Assembly (NCBI RefSeq): GCF_000786215.1
Contig: NZ_JROG01000007.1
Location: forward strand, 248,001 to 312,000
DNA length: 64,000 nucleotides
Source of the DNA: Sphingomonas sp. 35-24ZXX
Lineage (GTDB): Bacteria > Pseudomonadota > Alphaproteobacteria > Sphingomonadales > Sphingomonadaceae
Direction of reading: 5' to 3'
In this document: piece by piece, positions 56,620 through 64,000 of the stretch
Numbering within the stretch: the first letter of the stretch is position 1
How the letters are laid out: the number at the start of each line of letters is the position of its first letter
Program-made: the position numbers and the translations under genes
Notes under the pieces: model-generated
Told to the model about the DNA's origin: nothing
Database searches by the model: none
The model's input: only the letters and a program-made list of their open reading frames with translations

Positions 56620-57479
56620 CGATGGCCGCCCCGCTTCTGCGCGCGCCCGTGTTCAACCCGGATGCCATCAGCCCGCAGCATTTCCGCGCGCTGGCCAGCC
56701 TGATCTACAGCGAGGCAGGCATCCGGTTGCCGCCGTCCAAGACCACGATGCTCGAGGGCCGGCTGCGGCGGCGGGTGCGCGCCACCGGCCACGCCAATCT
56801 CAACGCCTATTGCGCGCACATCCTGAGCAGCGACGTCGCGCGCGAAGAAATCGACGCGCTGCTCAATGCGGTGACGACGAACAAGACAGACTTCTTCCGC
56901 GAGCGCAATCATTTCGATTACATCGTGTCGCAGATCCTTCCCGCCTACAGCCGCGAGGGTCGGCGGACCGTGCGCTGCTGGAGCGCCGCCTGCTCGAACG
57001 GGGCAGAGCCCTATACCCTGGCGATGGTGCTCGATGATTACGCGCAGGCCCATGGCGGGCCCGATTACGAAATCCTGGCGACCGATCTCGACAGCAACAT
57101 GCTCGAGACCGGCATCAAGGGCATCTACCCTGCAGAGATGGTGGAGCCGGTGCCGGCCGCGATGCGCCGCCGCTATGTCATGGAGCCCAAGGACCGATCG
57201 CGGCGCGAGGTGCGCATTTCGCCGGCGCTGCGCAAGAAGGTCAGCTTCGGCCGCCTCAACCTGATGAACCACCACTATCCCATCGGTGATCCCGTCGACC
57301 TGATCTTCTGCCGCAACGTGCTGATCTATTTCGACAAGCCCACCCAGACAGCCGTGGTCGAGCGCCTGTGCGAGCAGCTTGCGCCCGGCGGATACCTTCT
57401 GCTGGGCCATTCGGAATCGAACGTCGGGCTCGACCGCAGCATGAAGAGCGTCAGCAACACGATTTTCCAGAGGATTTGA
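56616..57479 (+). CDS. cheR: CheR protein-glutamate methyltransferase
   Basis: A 287-residue methyltransferase that methylates receptor glutamates with SAM. N-terminal helical domain ([20 protein letters not shown]), [13 protein letters not shown], then SAM site [27 protein letters not shown] and [16 protein letters not shown] at 56616 is used (ATGA overlap); ATG at 56622 is possible. Confidence 0.95.
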   Translation: MTMAAPLLRAPVFNPDAISPQHFRALASLIYSEAGIRLPPSKTTMLEGRLRRRVRATGHANLNAYCAHILSSDVAREEIDALLNAVTTNKTDFFRERNHFDYIVSQILPAYSREGRRTVRCWSAACSNGAEPYTLAMVLDDYAQAHGGPDYEILATDLDSNMLETGIKGIYPAEMVEPVPAAMRRRYVMEPKDRSRREVRISPALRKKVSFGRLNLMNHHYPIGDPVDLIFCRNVLIYFDKPTQTAVVERLCEQLAPGGYLLLGHSESNVGLDRSMKSVSNTIFQRI

Positions 57480-57484
57480 CACAG

Positions 57485-58564
57485 ATGGCCGTCCCCAAGA
57501 TCCGCGTGCTCATCATCGACGACAGCGCCAGCGTGCGCCAGGCGTTGACGTCGGTGCTGCAGGAAGACCCGGAGATCGAGGTCATCGGCGCAGCATCGGA
57601 CCCGTTTGCGGCCGCGCGCTATATCAAGGACGAACTGCCCGACGTCATCACGCTGGATGTCGAGATGCCACGGATGGATGGCATCACCTTCCTGCGCAAG
57701 ATCATGGAACAGTGCCCCGTGCCGGTGGTGATGTGCTCGTCGCTGACCGAGGAAGGCTCGGAAACGCTGATGCATGCGCTGGAGGCAGGCGCCGTCGATG
57801 TGATCCTCAAGCCACGCATGGGCGTTGCCGATCATCTGACCGAATCGCGCATGATGATCCGTGAGACGGTCAAGGGCGCGGCGCGGGCAAGGGTGCGCGG
57901 ACGCAAGGCCCAGACGCGCCCGGTGCAGGTGCAGGAGAAGCTGACCGCCGATGTCATGCTGATGCCGCCCACCGGCCGCGCGATGAGCCGGACGACCGAG
58001 ATGGTGGTGTGCATCGGCGCATCCACCGGAGGCACCGAGGCGCTGCGCGAAGTGCTGATGGCGCTGCCCGCCAACTCCCCCGGGATCGTCGTGGTGCAGC
58101 ATATGCCCGAACAGTTCACCCGCGCCTTTGCCAAGCGGCTCGACGGGCTGTGCGAGGTCAGCGTCAAGGAAGCGCAGGACGGCGACACGGTGATGCGCGG
58201 CCATGTCCTGATCGCTCCGGGCGGGCGGCACACGCTGCTGCAGCGCCAGGGTGCGCGCTATCTGGTTTCGGTGCGCGAAGGACCGTTGGTATCGCGCCAC
58301 CGCCCCTCGGTCGACGTGCTGTTCCGGTCCGCCGCGAACAGCGCAGGATCCAACGCGGTCGGCATCATCATGACCGGCATGGGCGATGATGGCGCGCGGG
58401 GCCTTTTGGAAATGAAACAGGGCGGTGCGCGCACCTTTGCCCAGGATGAAGCAACCTGCGTGGTCTTTGGCATGCCCAAGGAAGCCATCACCCGCGATGC
58501 CGTCGACAAGATTGTCCCGCTTGGCGCGATCGCCCGCGAACTGCTCCATGCGACCGCACGCTAG
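57485..58564 (+). CDS. cheB: CheB methylesterase response regulator
   Basis: A 359-residue enzyme removing receptor methyl groups. Receiver domain with Asp58 in [13 protein letters not shown], a linker, then the esterase with Ser180 in [12 protein letters not shown], His206 in [10 protein letters not shown] and Asp302 in [10 protein letters not shown]. Phosphorylation by CheA normally activates it. It starts 5 bases after cheR. Confidence 0.95.
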   Translation: MAVPKIRVLIIDDSASVRQALTSVLQEDPEIEVIGAASDPFAAARYIKDELPDVITLDVEMPRMDGITFLRKIMEQCPVPVVMCSSLTEEGSETLMHALEAGAVDVILKPRMGVADHLTESRMMIRETVKGAARARVRGRKAQTRPVQVQEKLTADVMLMPPTGRAMSRTTEMVVCIGASTGGTEALREVLMALPANSPGIVVVQHMPEQFTRAFAKRLDGLCEVSVKEAQDGDTVMRGHVLIAPGGRHTLLQRQGARYLVSVREGPLVSRHRPSVDVLFRSAANSAGSNAVGIIMTGMGDDGARGLLEMKQGGARTFAQDEATCVVFGMPKEAITRDAVDKIVPLGAIARELLHATAR

Positions 58565-58626
58565 ACACTTGCCTGAACGGGCGCTGCCGGGCGGTCCATG
58601 CCCCGGCGAAGAAAGGCCAGAATGAC

Positions 58627-60363
58627 ATGCGCCCTGCCCTCAAGTCCCTGCCGCCGCCAGATTTCGCACAGGATACCATTCAGGACCTGTTGAGCGATAT
58701 CACCCAGGGCATCGATGCGCGTTTCGTCCAGGTCGGCAACACCCTGGTGCAGGCCGTGGGATCGATCGACGGGATTGTCGCCGCGCTGCACAAGGCGACA
58801 TCGAGCTTCCAGTCTGGCAACGGCGCAGCAGCGGTGGGCAACCTGACGATGGCGGCGCGGCGGTTGTCGCAGGTGGGCCCGCAGACCCGGAACCGCGCAA
58901 GCGAGATCGGCGCCATCCAAAAAGCCTCGCGCCGGCTGTCGCTGCATGTCGAAGAGGTCCACAGGGCGCTGCGGGTGCTGGATATCTACGGGCTCAACGT
59001 CAAGATCGCAGCATCAGGGGCCGAAACGTTCGTGGACTTTGCCAATACCATGTCGGGGCAGATCAAGGTCGGCCAGGTCGAGGTGGTGGGGCTGAAGACC
59101 AAGCTGGACGAGCTGGGCGCCAGCCTGCGCAGCATGGAATATCACGACCGGCTGCTGGCCAGCGAATGCGAACGGGTGGTGCCCCAGGTCCCCGACCGGC
59201 TTGAAGCCGATGCCGCCGCGCTGCGGGCGCACCAGGCGCTGCTGGCTGCGCTTGCCGACGACACGGCGACGCTCGCCCGGTCGATCCAGGCCAATGTGGC
59301 CGGCGTGCTGGCTGCCATCCAGGTGGGCGATATTGCCCGGCAATGGCTGGAACATGTGCTGGCGGGCTATGAGAGCCTGCAGGCCATGCTGGCCGAGACC
59401 GAGCTGGAAGAGGGCGACCGCAACGCCGCGCGCAACCACATCCTGCAGCTGCTGCTGGCGCATGTGGTGGCCGCAGGCGACCAGTTTCGGCGGGAAACCC
59501 GGCTGCTGGTCACATCGCTGCGCGCAATGGTGCCGGAGGCGGACCGCCTGATCGCGCTCAGCAAGGGCAGCAGCGACGGCGATGGCAATGTGTTCCTGCG
59601 CAATCTCGAGGCGGGCATCGCCGAAGCCGATTCGATGATCACCCAGCTGCGCAAGACCGACGACCAGGCGGCCGAGACGCTGCGCATCATCGTCGACACG
59701 GTGGACGATCTGGCCGGCCGAGCCGCCGCCATGCGCATCCTGCGGATCGAGGTCCAGCAGATGGCGATCAACATCGGCCTGAGGTGCAGGCGGGTCGAAA
59801 GCATCAGCCGGCCGGTGGCGGTCATCGCGGAGGAAATCCGGGCGCACTCCGATGCGCTGCATGAGACGATCGCGGCCATCACGGCAGAGGCGGAAGACCT
59901 GAACGCCATTTCGTTGCGGATGCGCGAACAGGCCAAAGATCATGATGCGCAAGGGGGTGGCGGGCTGAACCAGTCGCTCAGCGCGATTGCCGATGGGGCG
60001 CAGCTGACCGAGGATGCGATGGCGGTGTCCCAGACCATGGCCAGCGGGCTTCTGGGTGCGCTTCGGTCGACCACCGACGAACTCGAGCGGAGCCTCGACC
60101 TGGGAGATGCGCTCGAACAGATCGAGGCGCTGCTCAAGGCGGAAATCGGCCCCGCAGGCATGCTGGCCGACAGGCCCGATCATCCGGTCAGAACCATCCT
60201 GGAAGACATGGCACGCAGCTATACCATGGCGAGCGAGCGCGTCATCCACGACCAGTTCCTGCTGCCCGGCATGGCGCCGCTGATTGTCGCGAACGTCGGC
60301 GCGCCGGACAGCCCCGGCGCGCTCGACGATGATGACGCGCTGTTCGACGACGCCCTGTTCTGA
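58627..60363 (+). CDS. Large helical chemosensory-operon protein with CheZ-like DxxxQ motif
   Basis: A 578-residue soluble, almost wholly helical protein, the last gene of the operon (63 bases after cheB). It has two regions reminiscent of chemotaxis coiled coils: SLRSMEYHDRLLASECERVV (about residue 170) and IQVGDIARQWLEHVLAGYE, where Asp235 and Gln239 give the DxxxQ spacing of the CheZ CheY-P phosphatase. There is no receptor signalling tip. The C-terminus ends in the acidic repeat DDDDALFDDALF. It may be a CheZ-like phosphatase or a scaffold; I do not recognise a named family. Confidence 0.8.
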   Translation: MRPALKSLPPPDFAQDTIQDLLSDITQGIDARFVQVGNTLVQAVGSIDGIVAALHKATSSFQSGNGAAAVGNLTMAARRLSQVGPQTRNRASEIGAIQKASRRLSLHVEEVHRALRVLDIYGLNVKIAASGAETFVDFANTMSGQIKVGQVEVVGLKTKLDELGASLRSMEYHDRLLASECERVVPQVPDRLEADAAALRAHQALLAALADDTATLARSIQANVAGVLAAIQVGDIARQWLEHVLAGYESLQAMLAETELEEGDRNAARNHILQLLLAHVVAAGDQFRRETRLLVTSLRAMVPEADRLIALSKGSSDGDGNVFLRNLEAGIAEADSMITQLRKTDDQAAETLRIIVDTVDDLAGRAAAMRILRIEVQQMAINIGLRCRRVESISRPVAVIAEEIRAHSDALHETIAAITAEAEDLNAISLRMREQAKDHDAQGGGGLNQSLSAIADGAQLTEDAMAVSQTMASGLLGALRSTTDELERSLDLGDALEQIEALLKAEIGPAGMLADRPDHPVRTILEDMARSYTMASERVIHDQFLLPGMAPLIVANVGAPDSPGALDDDDALFDDALF

Positions 60364-60371
60364 TCAGCGCA

Positions 60372-60944
60372 TCATCGCTCGGCGGCATTCCGCGCGGGCG
60401 TATCGATCACCAGCACCAGCCTGCGCTCGCCGCTGTCCTCGATCGGCGGTGAACGGTGCAGGCAGGCGGCATGACCGGGGCCGAATTCATGCCCCTTGAA
60501 CAGCGCCACCATTCCGGTGGGGATGCACAGCAGCGCGCCGTCGGGATCGTCGCCCAGGGTGTAATCGGTCCCTGGACCCGCCAATGTGCAGATCAGCCTG
60601 AGGTCGGTGTAATCGGCATGCACCTTGCGGCAGGCATTGCCAGTCACGCCCTCCAGCCGGACCCGCACGGTGTCGCAGCCCATCACGCGCGCAAAATCTG
60701 CAGCCAGATCGGCGATTGCGGCGCCCAGCGCATCAGGCAACGGCGGCATATCCGCCAGGATGGCGTCGGGGCGTCCTGCAGCGCGATGGCCGAAGGGGGC
60801 GATATCCAGCAGCGGCTGAATATCGCCCCGCGGCAGCAGCACCGCATTCTCATCGATGACGATCCGGGTTCGGGGATCGCGGATCGCCTCCCAGCGCCGG
60901 TGGGTGGCGGCCGATGCGGGTTCGAGAACGTTCAGCGCTGCCAT
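60372..60944 (-). CDS. DUF1826 family protein
   Basis: A 190-residue protein: RVRLEGVTGNACRKVHADYT, DLRLICTLAGPGTDYTLGDD and FGPGHAACLHRSPP. The HAD and CLHRSPP blocks suggest an iron-binding cupin-like fold. DUF1826 genes typically sit beside COG0523 zinc GTPases in zinc-starvation regulons. The ATG lies 3 bases after the GTPase stop codon, so they form one transcript. Confidence 0.85.
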   Translation of the reverse strand: MAALNVLEPASAATHRRWEAIRDPRTRIVIDENAVLLPRGDIQPLLDIAPFGHRAAGRPDAILADMPPLPDALGAAIADLAADFARVMGCDTVRVRLEGVTGNACRKVHADYTDLRLICTLAGPGTDYTLGDDPDGALLCIPTGMVALFKGHEFGPGHAACLHRSPPIEDSGERRLVLVIDTPARNAAER

Positions 60945-60947
60945 GGC

Positions 60948-62201
60948 TCAGGCACTCTCCAGTGCGCGGTCGAGAATGCGGGCGTTTGCGCCCCATTCGG
61001 GGAACGGATCGGGCAGCGGCTGCCAGCGTTCGGGCGTATAGCCATCGGCCTGTACCAGGCAGGCGTCGAGCCCGGCGCGCAGCCGCGCCTCGTCCATGCC
61101 GATGCCGATGAACACCAGCTCCTGCCGCCGGTCACCCCATTCCAGGTCCCAGTTGTGCGCGACGAACTGCTCGAACTGGTTGTCATCTGGCCACTGGTTC
61201 TTCGGCACCGACGCCCACCAGCGCCCCATCCGCGCGGTCATCGTCTGCGACCCTGCCACGGCGAGTTCGCCGACCCAGGCCGGGCGCGTCGCGAGCCAGA
61301 AAAAGCCCTTGGCCCGCACCGCGCCTTCCAGCCCTTCGCCGGTCAGAAAATCGTAAAAGGCTTGCGGCGCGAACGGACGGCGGGCGCGGTAGACAAAGCT
61401 TTCTATGCCATATTCCTCGCTCTCCGGGCGATGGCTGGCATAGCCATAGAGCTCCTTGGCCCAGAGCGGATGTTCCGCAGCGCGATCATCGTCGAACAGG
61501 CCGGTGCCCAGGATCTGGCCAAGATCGACCTTCGACCGATCGGCGGTGATGATACGCGCGTCGGCATTCAGCGACGCGCACAGCTTGGTGACGGTGGCGA
61601 GATGCTCGGCGCTGACATCGGACGCCTTGTTGATGATGATGACATCGGCAAACTCGATCTGCTCGACCAGCAGCCCGACCAGGCTGCGCGTGTCATCCTC
61701 GCCCAGCGATTCGCCGCGATCAGCGAGGAATTCGTGGCTGGCATAGTCCTTGAGCAGGTTCACCGCATCGACAACGGTGACCATGGTGTCGAGCGTCGCG
61801 ACATCGCCCAGGCATTCGCCCGCCTCGTCGCGAAAGCTGAAGGTGGCAGCGACCGGAAGCGGCTCGGAAATGCCGGTGCTCTCGATCACCAGATAATCGA
61901 ACCGCCCCGCTTCGGCGAGGCTGCGCACCTCTTTCAGCAGATCGTCGCGCAAGGTGCAGCAGATGCAGCCATTGGTCATCTCGACCAGCTCTTCGCTCGC
62001 GCGGCTGAGCGCCGCCTCGCCGCCGCGGACCAGCGCAGCATCGATGTTCACTTCCGACATGTCGTTGACGATCACCGCAACGCGCAGCCCTTGGACATTG
62101 GCCAGTATGTGATTGAGCAAGGTGGTCTTGCCGGCACCGAGAAAGCCCGACAGCACCGTGACGGGCAGCTTCCGGTCCAGGGCGGGCGACGAAATCGGCA
62201 T
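60948..62201 (-). CDS. COG0523 (CobW/ZigA-like) metallochaperone GTPase
   Basis: A 417-residue GTPase: Walker [19 protein letters not shown], the metal-binding CxCC in [22 protein letters not shown], and the NKxD-type IIINKASD. The C-terminal CobW_C domain follows. COG0523 proteins deliver zinc or cobalt; zinc is likely here from the DUF1826 and MerC neighbours and the Zur-like site upstream. ATG at 62201 is preferred (GGAG 10 bases upstream); ATG at 62210 is also in frame. Confidence 0.9.
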   Translation of the reverse strand: MPISSPALDRKLPVTVLSGFLGAGKTTLLNHILANVQGLRVAVIVNDMSEVNIDAALVRGGEAALSRASEELVEMTNGCICCTLRDDLLKEVRSLAEAGRFDYLVIESTGISEPLPVAATFSFRDEAGECLGDVATLDTMVTVVDAVNLLKDYASHEFLADRGESLGEDDTRSLVGLLVEQIEFADVIIINKASDVSAEHLATVTKLCASLNADARIITADRSKVDLGQILGTGLFDDDRAAEHPLWAKELYGYASHRPESEEYGIESFVYRARRPFAPQAFYDFLTGEGLEGAVRAKGFFWLATRPAWVGELAVAGSQTMTARMGRWWASVPKNQWPDDNQFEQFVAHNWDLEWGDRRQELVFIGIGMDEARLRAGLDACLVQADGYTPERWQPLPDPFPEWGANARILDRALESA

Positions 62202-62220
62202 GGGAAACATTCTCCAGCTT

Positions 62221-62244
62221 GATATGTGATGTTATATCATTATA
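62221..62244. promoter_or_regulatory. Zur-like operator between the GTPase and MerC genes
   Basis: GATATGTGATGTTATATC (62221-62238) is a partial dyad, and overlapping TGTTATATCATTATA (62230-62244) matches 11 of 14 defined positions of the TGTTATANTATAACA pattern typical of Zur boxes. It lies between two divergent genes whose products fit zinc starvation. Assignment is by pattern and context only. Confidence 0.6.
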
Positions 62245-62280
62245 GATCGCGCCAAGATTGCACAAGGGGAGAAATCACCG

Positions 62281-62697
62281 ATGGACAGCGACGCCGAGGC
62301 GCGGGTGCGCGATACGCCCAGAGCCAGTGATCTGGCAGAAGGGCTTGCCATATCCGCATCGATCCTGTGCCTGGCGCACTGCCTTTTCCTACCGCTGGTG
62401 CTGGCCTGGTCCCCCGCGCTCAGCCGGACGTTCGATCTGCCATTCGACCTGCATCTGTGGATCGTGCTGATTGCAGGGCCCGTCAGTCTGACGATCCTGG
62501 TGAGGGCCGCCAAGCGGGCCCGCATGGGAATTCTGGTAACCGGCGTTGCGGGGCTGAGCCTGTTGGTTCTGGCGCTGGTGCTTCCCGTGACCGACATGCA
62601 GGAGATCGCGATCAGCAGCATCGGCAGCATGCTTCTGGCGATGGCCCATCTGGCCAACTGGGCCGCACGACACCCCAAGGCGCATCTCCATGCCTGA
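62281..62697 (+). CDS. MerC-domain membrane protein
   Basis: A 138-residue protein with four hydrophobic helices and the MerC-type paired Cys in ILCLAHCLFLPLVLAW. MerC proteins carry mercury, but MerC-domain proteins next to zinc chaperones are often zinc-responsive. No merR/merA is present, so mercury resistance is unlikely. AAGGGGAG precedes the ATG. Divergent from the GTPase gene across the Zur-like site. Confidence 0.87.
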   Translation: MDSDAEARVRDTPRASDLAEGLAISASILCLAHCLFLPLVLAWSPALSRTFDLPFDLHLWIVLIAGPVSLTILVRAAKRARMGILVTGVAGLSLLVLALVLPVTDMQEIAISSIGSMLLAMAHLANWAARHPKAHLHA

Positions 62698-62752
62698 GCG
62701 GCACGGGCTTTTAAAATCCACGATCCGAACAAAGGCTTTGCCAAGCTTCCCT

Positions 62753-62770
62753 GATATGTTGTAACGTTGC
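62753..62770 (+). promoter_or_regulatory. Second Zur-like site upstream of the small exported protein
   Basis: GATATGTTGTAACGTTGC shares its first seven bases with the site at 62221 and carries a GTTGTAAC core. It lies 27 bases before the ATG at 62797, where a repressor would block transcription. Weaker than the first site. Confidence 0.45.
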
Positions 62771-62796
62771 CACTTCATAGCAAAGGGGTGTCGACC

Positions 62797-63117
62797 ATGC
62801 GAATCTTGGCAGCAGCAACCATCGGTCTGGCAGGGTTTGCCGCATCCGCTCAGACGGCGAACGCGTGCGACCTGGAAGGTCTTGGTTTTACCCGGATCAA
62901 CCCGTTTGCGCAGCACGCGGCCTGGGCCGTTCCTGCCGACAAGAATGCGCCGCCGGCTGACCAGCGCGCGGCTGCATCGGAACAGCAGACCACGGAACAG
63001 AGCGAACAGGCACGCGCCGAAAACGCCCAGAAATCTTCAGCCAGCCCGGCTTTCACCCCGGTGTCTGCCGATGCCAACGCCAGCCAGTCGCAGCGATTTA
63101 CCGCGACCAAGGACTGA
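62797..63117 (+). CDS. Small exported protein of the ABC operon, unknown
   Basis: A 106-residue protein with a signal peptide (MRILAAATIGLAGFAASAQT, cut after ANA). The mature part is CDLEGLGFTRINPFAQHAAW followed by a Gln/Ala/Ser-rich disordered tail. It lies 16 bases before the ABC ATPase gene and is probably in its operon, perhaps as an accessory or metal-related protein; no His-rich zinc-binding stretch is seen. AAAGGGG precedes the ATG. Confidence 0.75.
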   Translation: MRILAAATIGLAGFAASAQTANACDLEGLGFTRINPFAQHAAWAVPADKNAPPADQRAAASEQQTTEQSEQARAENAQKSSASPAFTPVSADANASQSQRFTATKD

Positions 63118-63133
63118 CCGCCGCAATCCTGTC

Positions 63134-63793
63134 ATGAGCCTTGCGATTCACAATCTGGCGTTCCGCTATGCCGGACGCACGATCTTCGATGATTTCGGTT
63201 TCGACATGGCGGCGGGCGAACAGAGCCTGCTCATCGGTGCATCGGGCAGCGGCAAGTCCACGCTGGTCAATCTGATCTGCGGTCTGCTGACCCCGGATGC
63301 AGGCAGCATCACCATCGGCGGCGAGCGCATGACGGGCATAGGACCCGGCTCGCGCGACGATCTGCGCCGACGGCGTATCGGGCTGGTGTTCCAGACGCTC
63401 AAATTGGTGTCTGCGCTCGATCTCACCGCCAATCTCCGACTGGCCCAGCGGCTGAGCGGCCATGGCACCGAGCAGGAACGCGTGGCGATGCTGATCGACC
63501 GTCTGGGCCTTGGCCATCGCGCCCATGCCCGCCCCCGCGAGCTCAGCCAGGGCGAGGCGCAGCGTGCCGCCATTGCGCGCGCGCTGATCGGCCGGCCCGA
63601 CCTGATCATCGCCGACGAGCCGACATCGGCGCTCGACCACGACAACATGCAGAAGGTTGCGGCCCTGCTGCGCGAATGCGCGCACGAGGCGGGGGCGAGC
63701 CTGCTGATCGTGACGCATGACGATCGGCTGCGCGACCACTTCCCTTCGGTCCGGCAGATCGGCCCGAGCAGGCAGACCGAGGCGGCGGCATGA
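63134..63793 (+). CDS. ABC transporter ATPase (LolD/MacB-like)
   Basis: A 219-residue ATPase: Walker A LLIGASGSGKSTLVNLI, Q-loop region LVFQTLKLV, signature LSQGEAQR, Walker B LIIADEPTSALD and H-loop IVTHD. This is the LolD/MacB-type ATPase that drives FtsX-like permeases. Its stop overlaps the permease start (ATGA). With the Zur-like site upstream, a link to zinc-regulated FtsX-type transporters such as the Vibrio Zrg system is possible but unproven. Confidence 0.9.
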   Translation: MSLAIHNLAFRYAGRTIFDDFGFDMAAGEQSLLIGASGSGKSTLVNLICGLLTPDAGSITIGGERMTGIGPGSRDDLRRRRIGLVFQTLKLVSALDLTANLRLAQRLSGHGTEQERVAMLIDRLGLGHRAHARPRELSQGEAQRAAIARALIGRPDLIIADEPTSALDHDNMQKVAALLRECAHEAGASLLIVTHDDRLRDHFPSVRQIGPSRQTEAAA

Positions 63794-64000
63794 TCCGCCT
63801 GGCGCTGGCCTATATGCGCGACCGCCCGCTGACGGTGGCGCTCAATGCGCTGCTGCTCGGGATCGCCGTTGCGACTCTGGTAATGCTGCTGCAGTTCGCA
63901 CAGCAGGCGGGTGAGCGGTTCGAACGCGATGCGCGCGGGATCGATCTGGTCGTAGGCGCCAAGGGATCGCCGCTCCAGCTGGTGCTCTCCAGCGTCTATC
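63790..64000 (+). CDS. FtsX-like ABC transporter permease (partial, runs off the window)
   Basis: The first 70 residues: MIRLALAYMRDRPLTVALNA, a membrane helix LLLGIAVATLVMLLQFA, then GIDLVVGAKGSPLQLVLSSV. The GAKGSPLQLVLSS motif is typical of FtsX-type permeases paired with LolD-like ATPases. Truncated by the window end. Coupled to the ATPase gene by an ATGA overlap. Confidence 0.85.
   Translation, partial: MIRLALAYMRDRPLTVALNALLLGIAVATLVMLLQFAQQAGERFERDARGIDLVVGAKGSPLQLVLSSVY

Overview
The window reads as chromosome of a GC-rich alphaproteobacterium, most likely a member of the Sphingomonadales. This placement is an inference from gene content and style, not from a marker gene: a DUF885 hydrolase, a tandem M16 peptidase, an S46 peptidase, a penicillin-acylase homologue, a leucine-degradation cluster, the typical short palindromic intergenic repeats, and a gene style with many ATGA/TGATG overlaps. 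No rRNA, tRNA, CRISPR array, transposase or prophage was recognised. Most of the window is densely packed housekeeping and accessory metabolism.

Layout. 1-8.1 kb: secreted hydrolases and peptidases (penicillin acylase family, M16, NTF2-like, DUF885). 8.2-14.8 kb: a leucine/isovalerate catabolic operon on the minus strand (isovaleryl-CoA dehydrogenase, methylcrotonyl-CoA carboxylase beta and alpha, MaoC hydratase) with a divergent LysR regulator. It is interrupted between the two carboxylase genes by a 400-bp GIY-YIG nuclease unit bounded by perfect inverted repeats. 14.9-16.4 kb: an orphan protein with palindromic upstream DNA and a RelE/Xre toxin-antitoxin pair. 16.4-21.4 kb: glycosyltransferase, alpha/beta hydrolase, SelO, DUF445. 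21.4-26.6 kb: RND efflux pump and a GlsB-type membrane protein. 26.7-31.5 kb: a sulfotransferase-like protein divergent from a TPR/aspartyl-hydroxylase protein, a small secreted protein, a spermidine-synthase-like protein and a BciB-like FrhB-family flavoprotein. 31.6-35.0 kb: a STAS / metallo-hydrolase / CHASE2-SpoIIE phosphatase signalling set. 35.0-42.4 kb: CitE-like lyase, DUF2256, amidase, alkaline phosphatase, PEP carboxylase.

42.4-44.2 kb holds a nuclease-type polymorphic toxin with one or two downstream immunity-like genes. After a lipoprotein, a flippase and an S46 peptidase comes a complete chemosensory operon (49.1-60.4 kb): STAS, CheY, CheA, CheW, two soluble poly-HAMP receptors, a second CheW, CheR, CheB and a large helical protein with a CheZ-like DxxxQ motif. 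The last part (60.4-64.0 kb) looks like a zinc-homeostasis region: DUF1826 and a COG0523 GTPase, divergent from a MerC-domain protein, then a small exported protein and an ABC ATPase/FtsX-type permease pair. Two sites sharing a GATATGT half-site lie in front of these units and resemble Zur boxes.

The best candidates for something undescribed are the inverted-repeat-bounded GIY-YIG unit inside an operon, the nuclease toxin locus with its short N-terminal motif, and the chemosensory cluster with soluble twin receptors and the DxxxQ coiled-coil protein.
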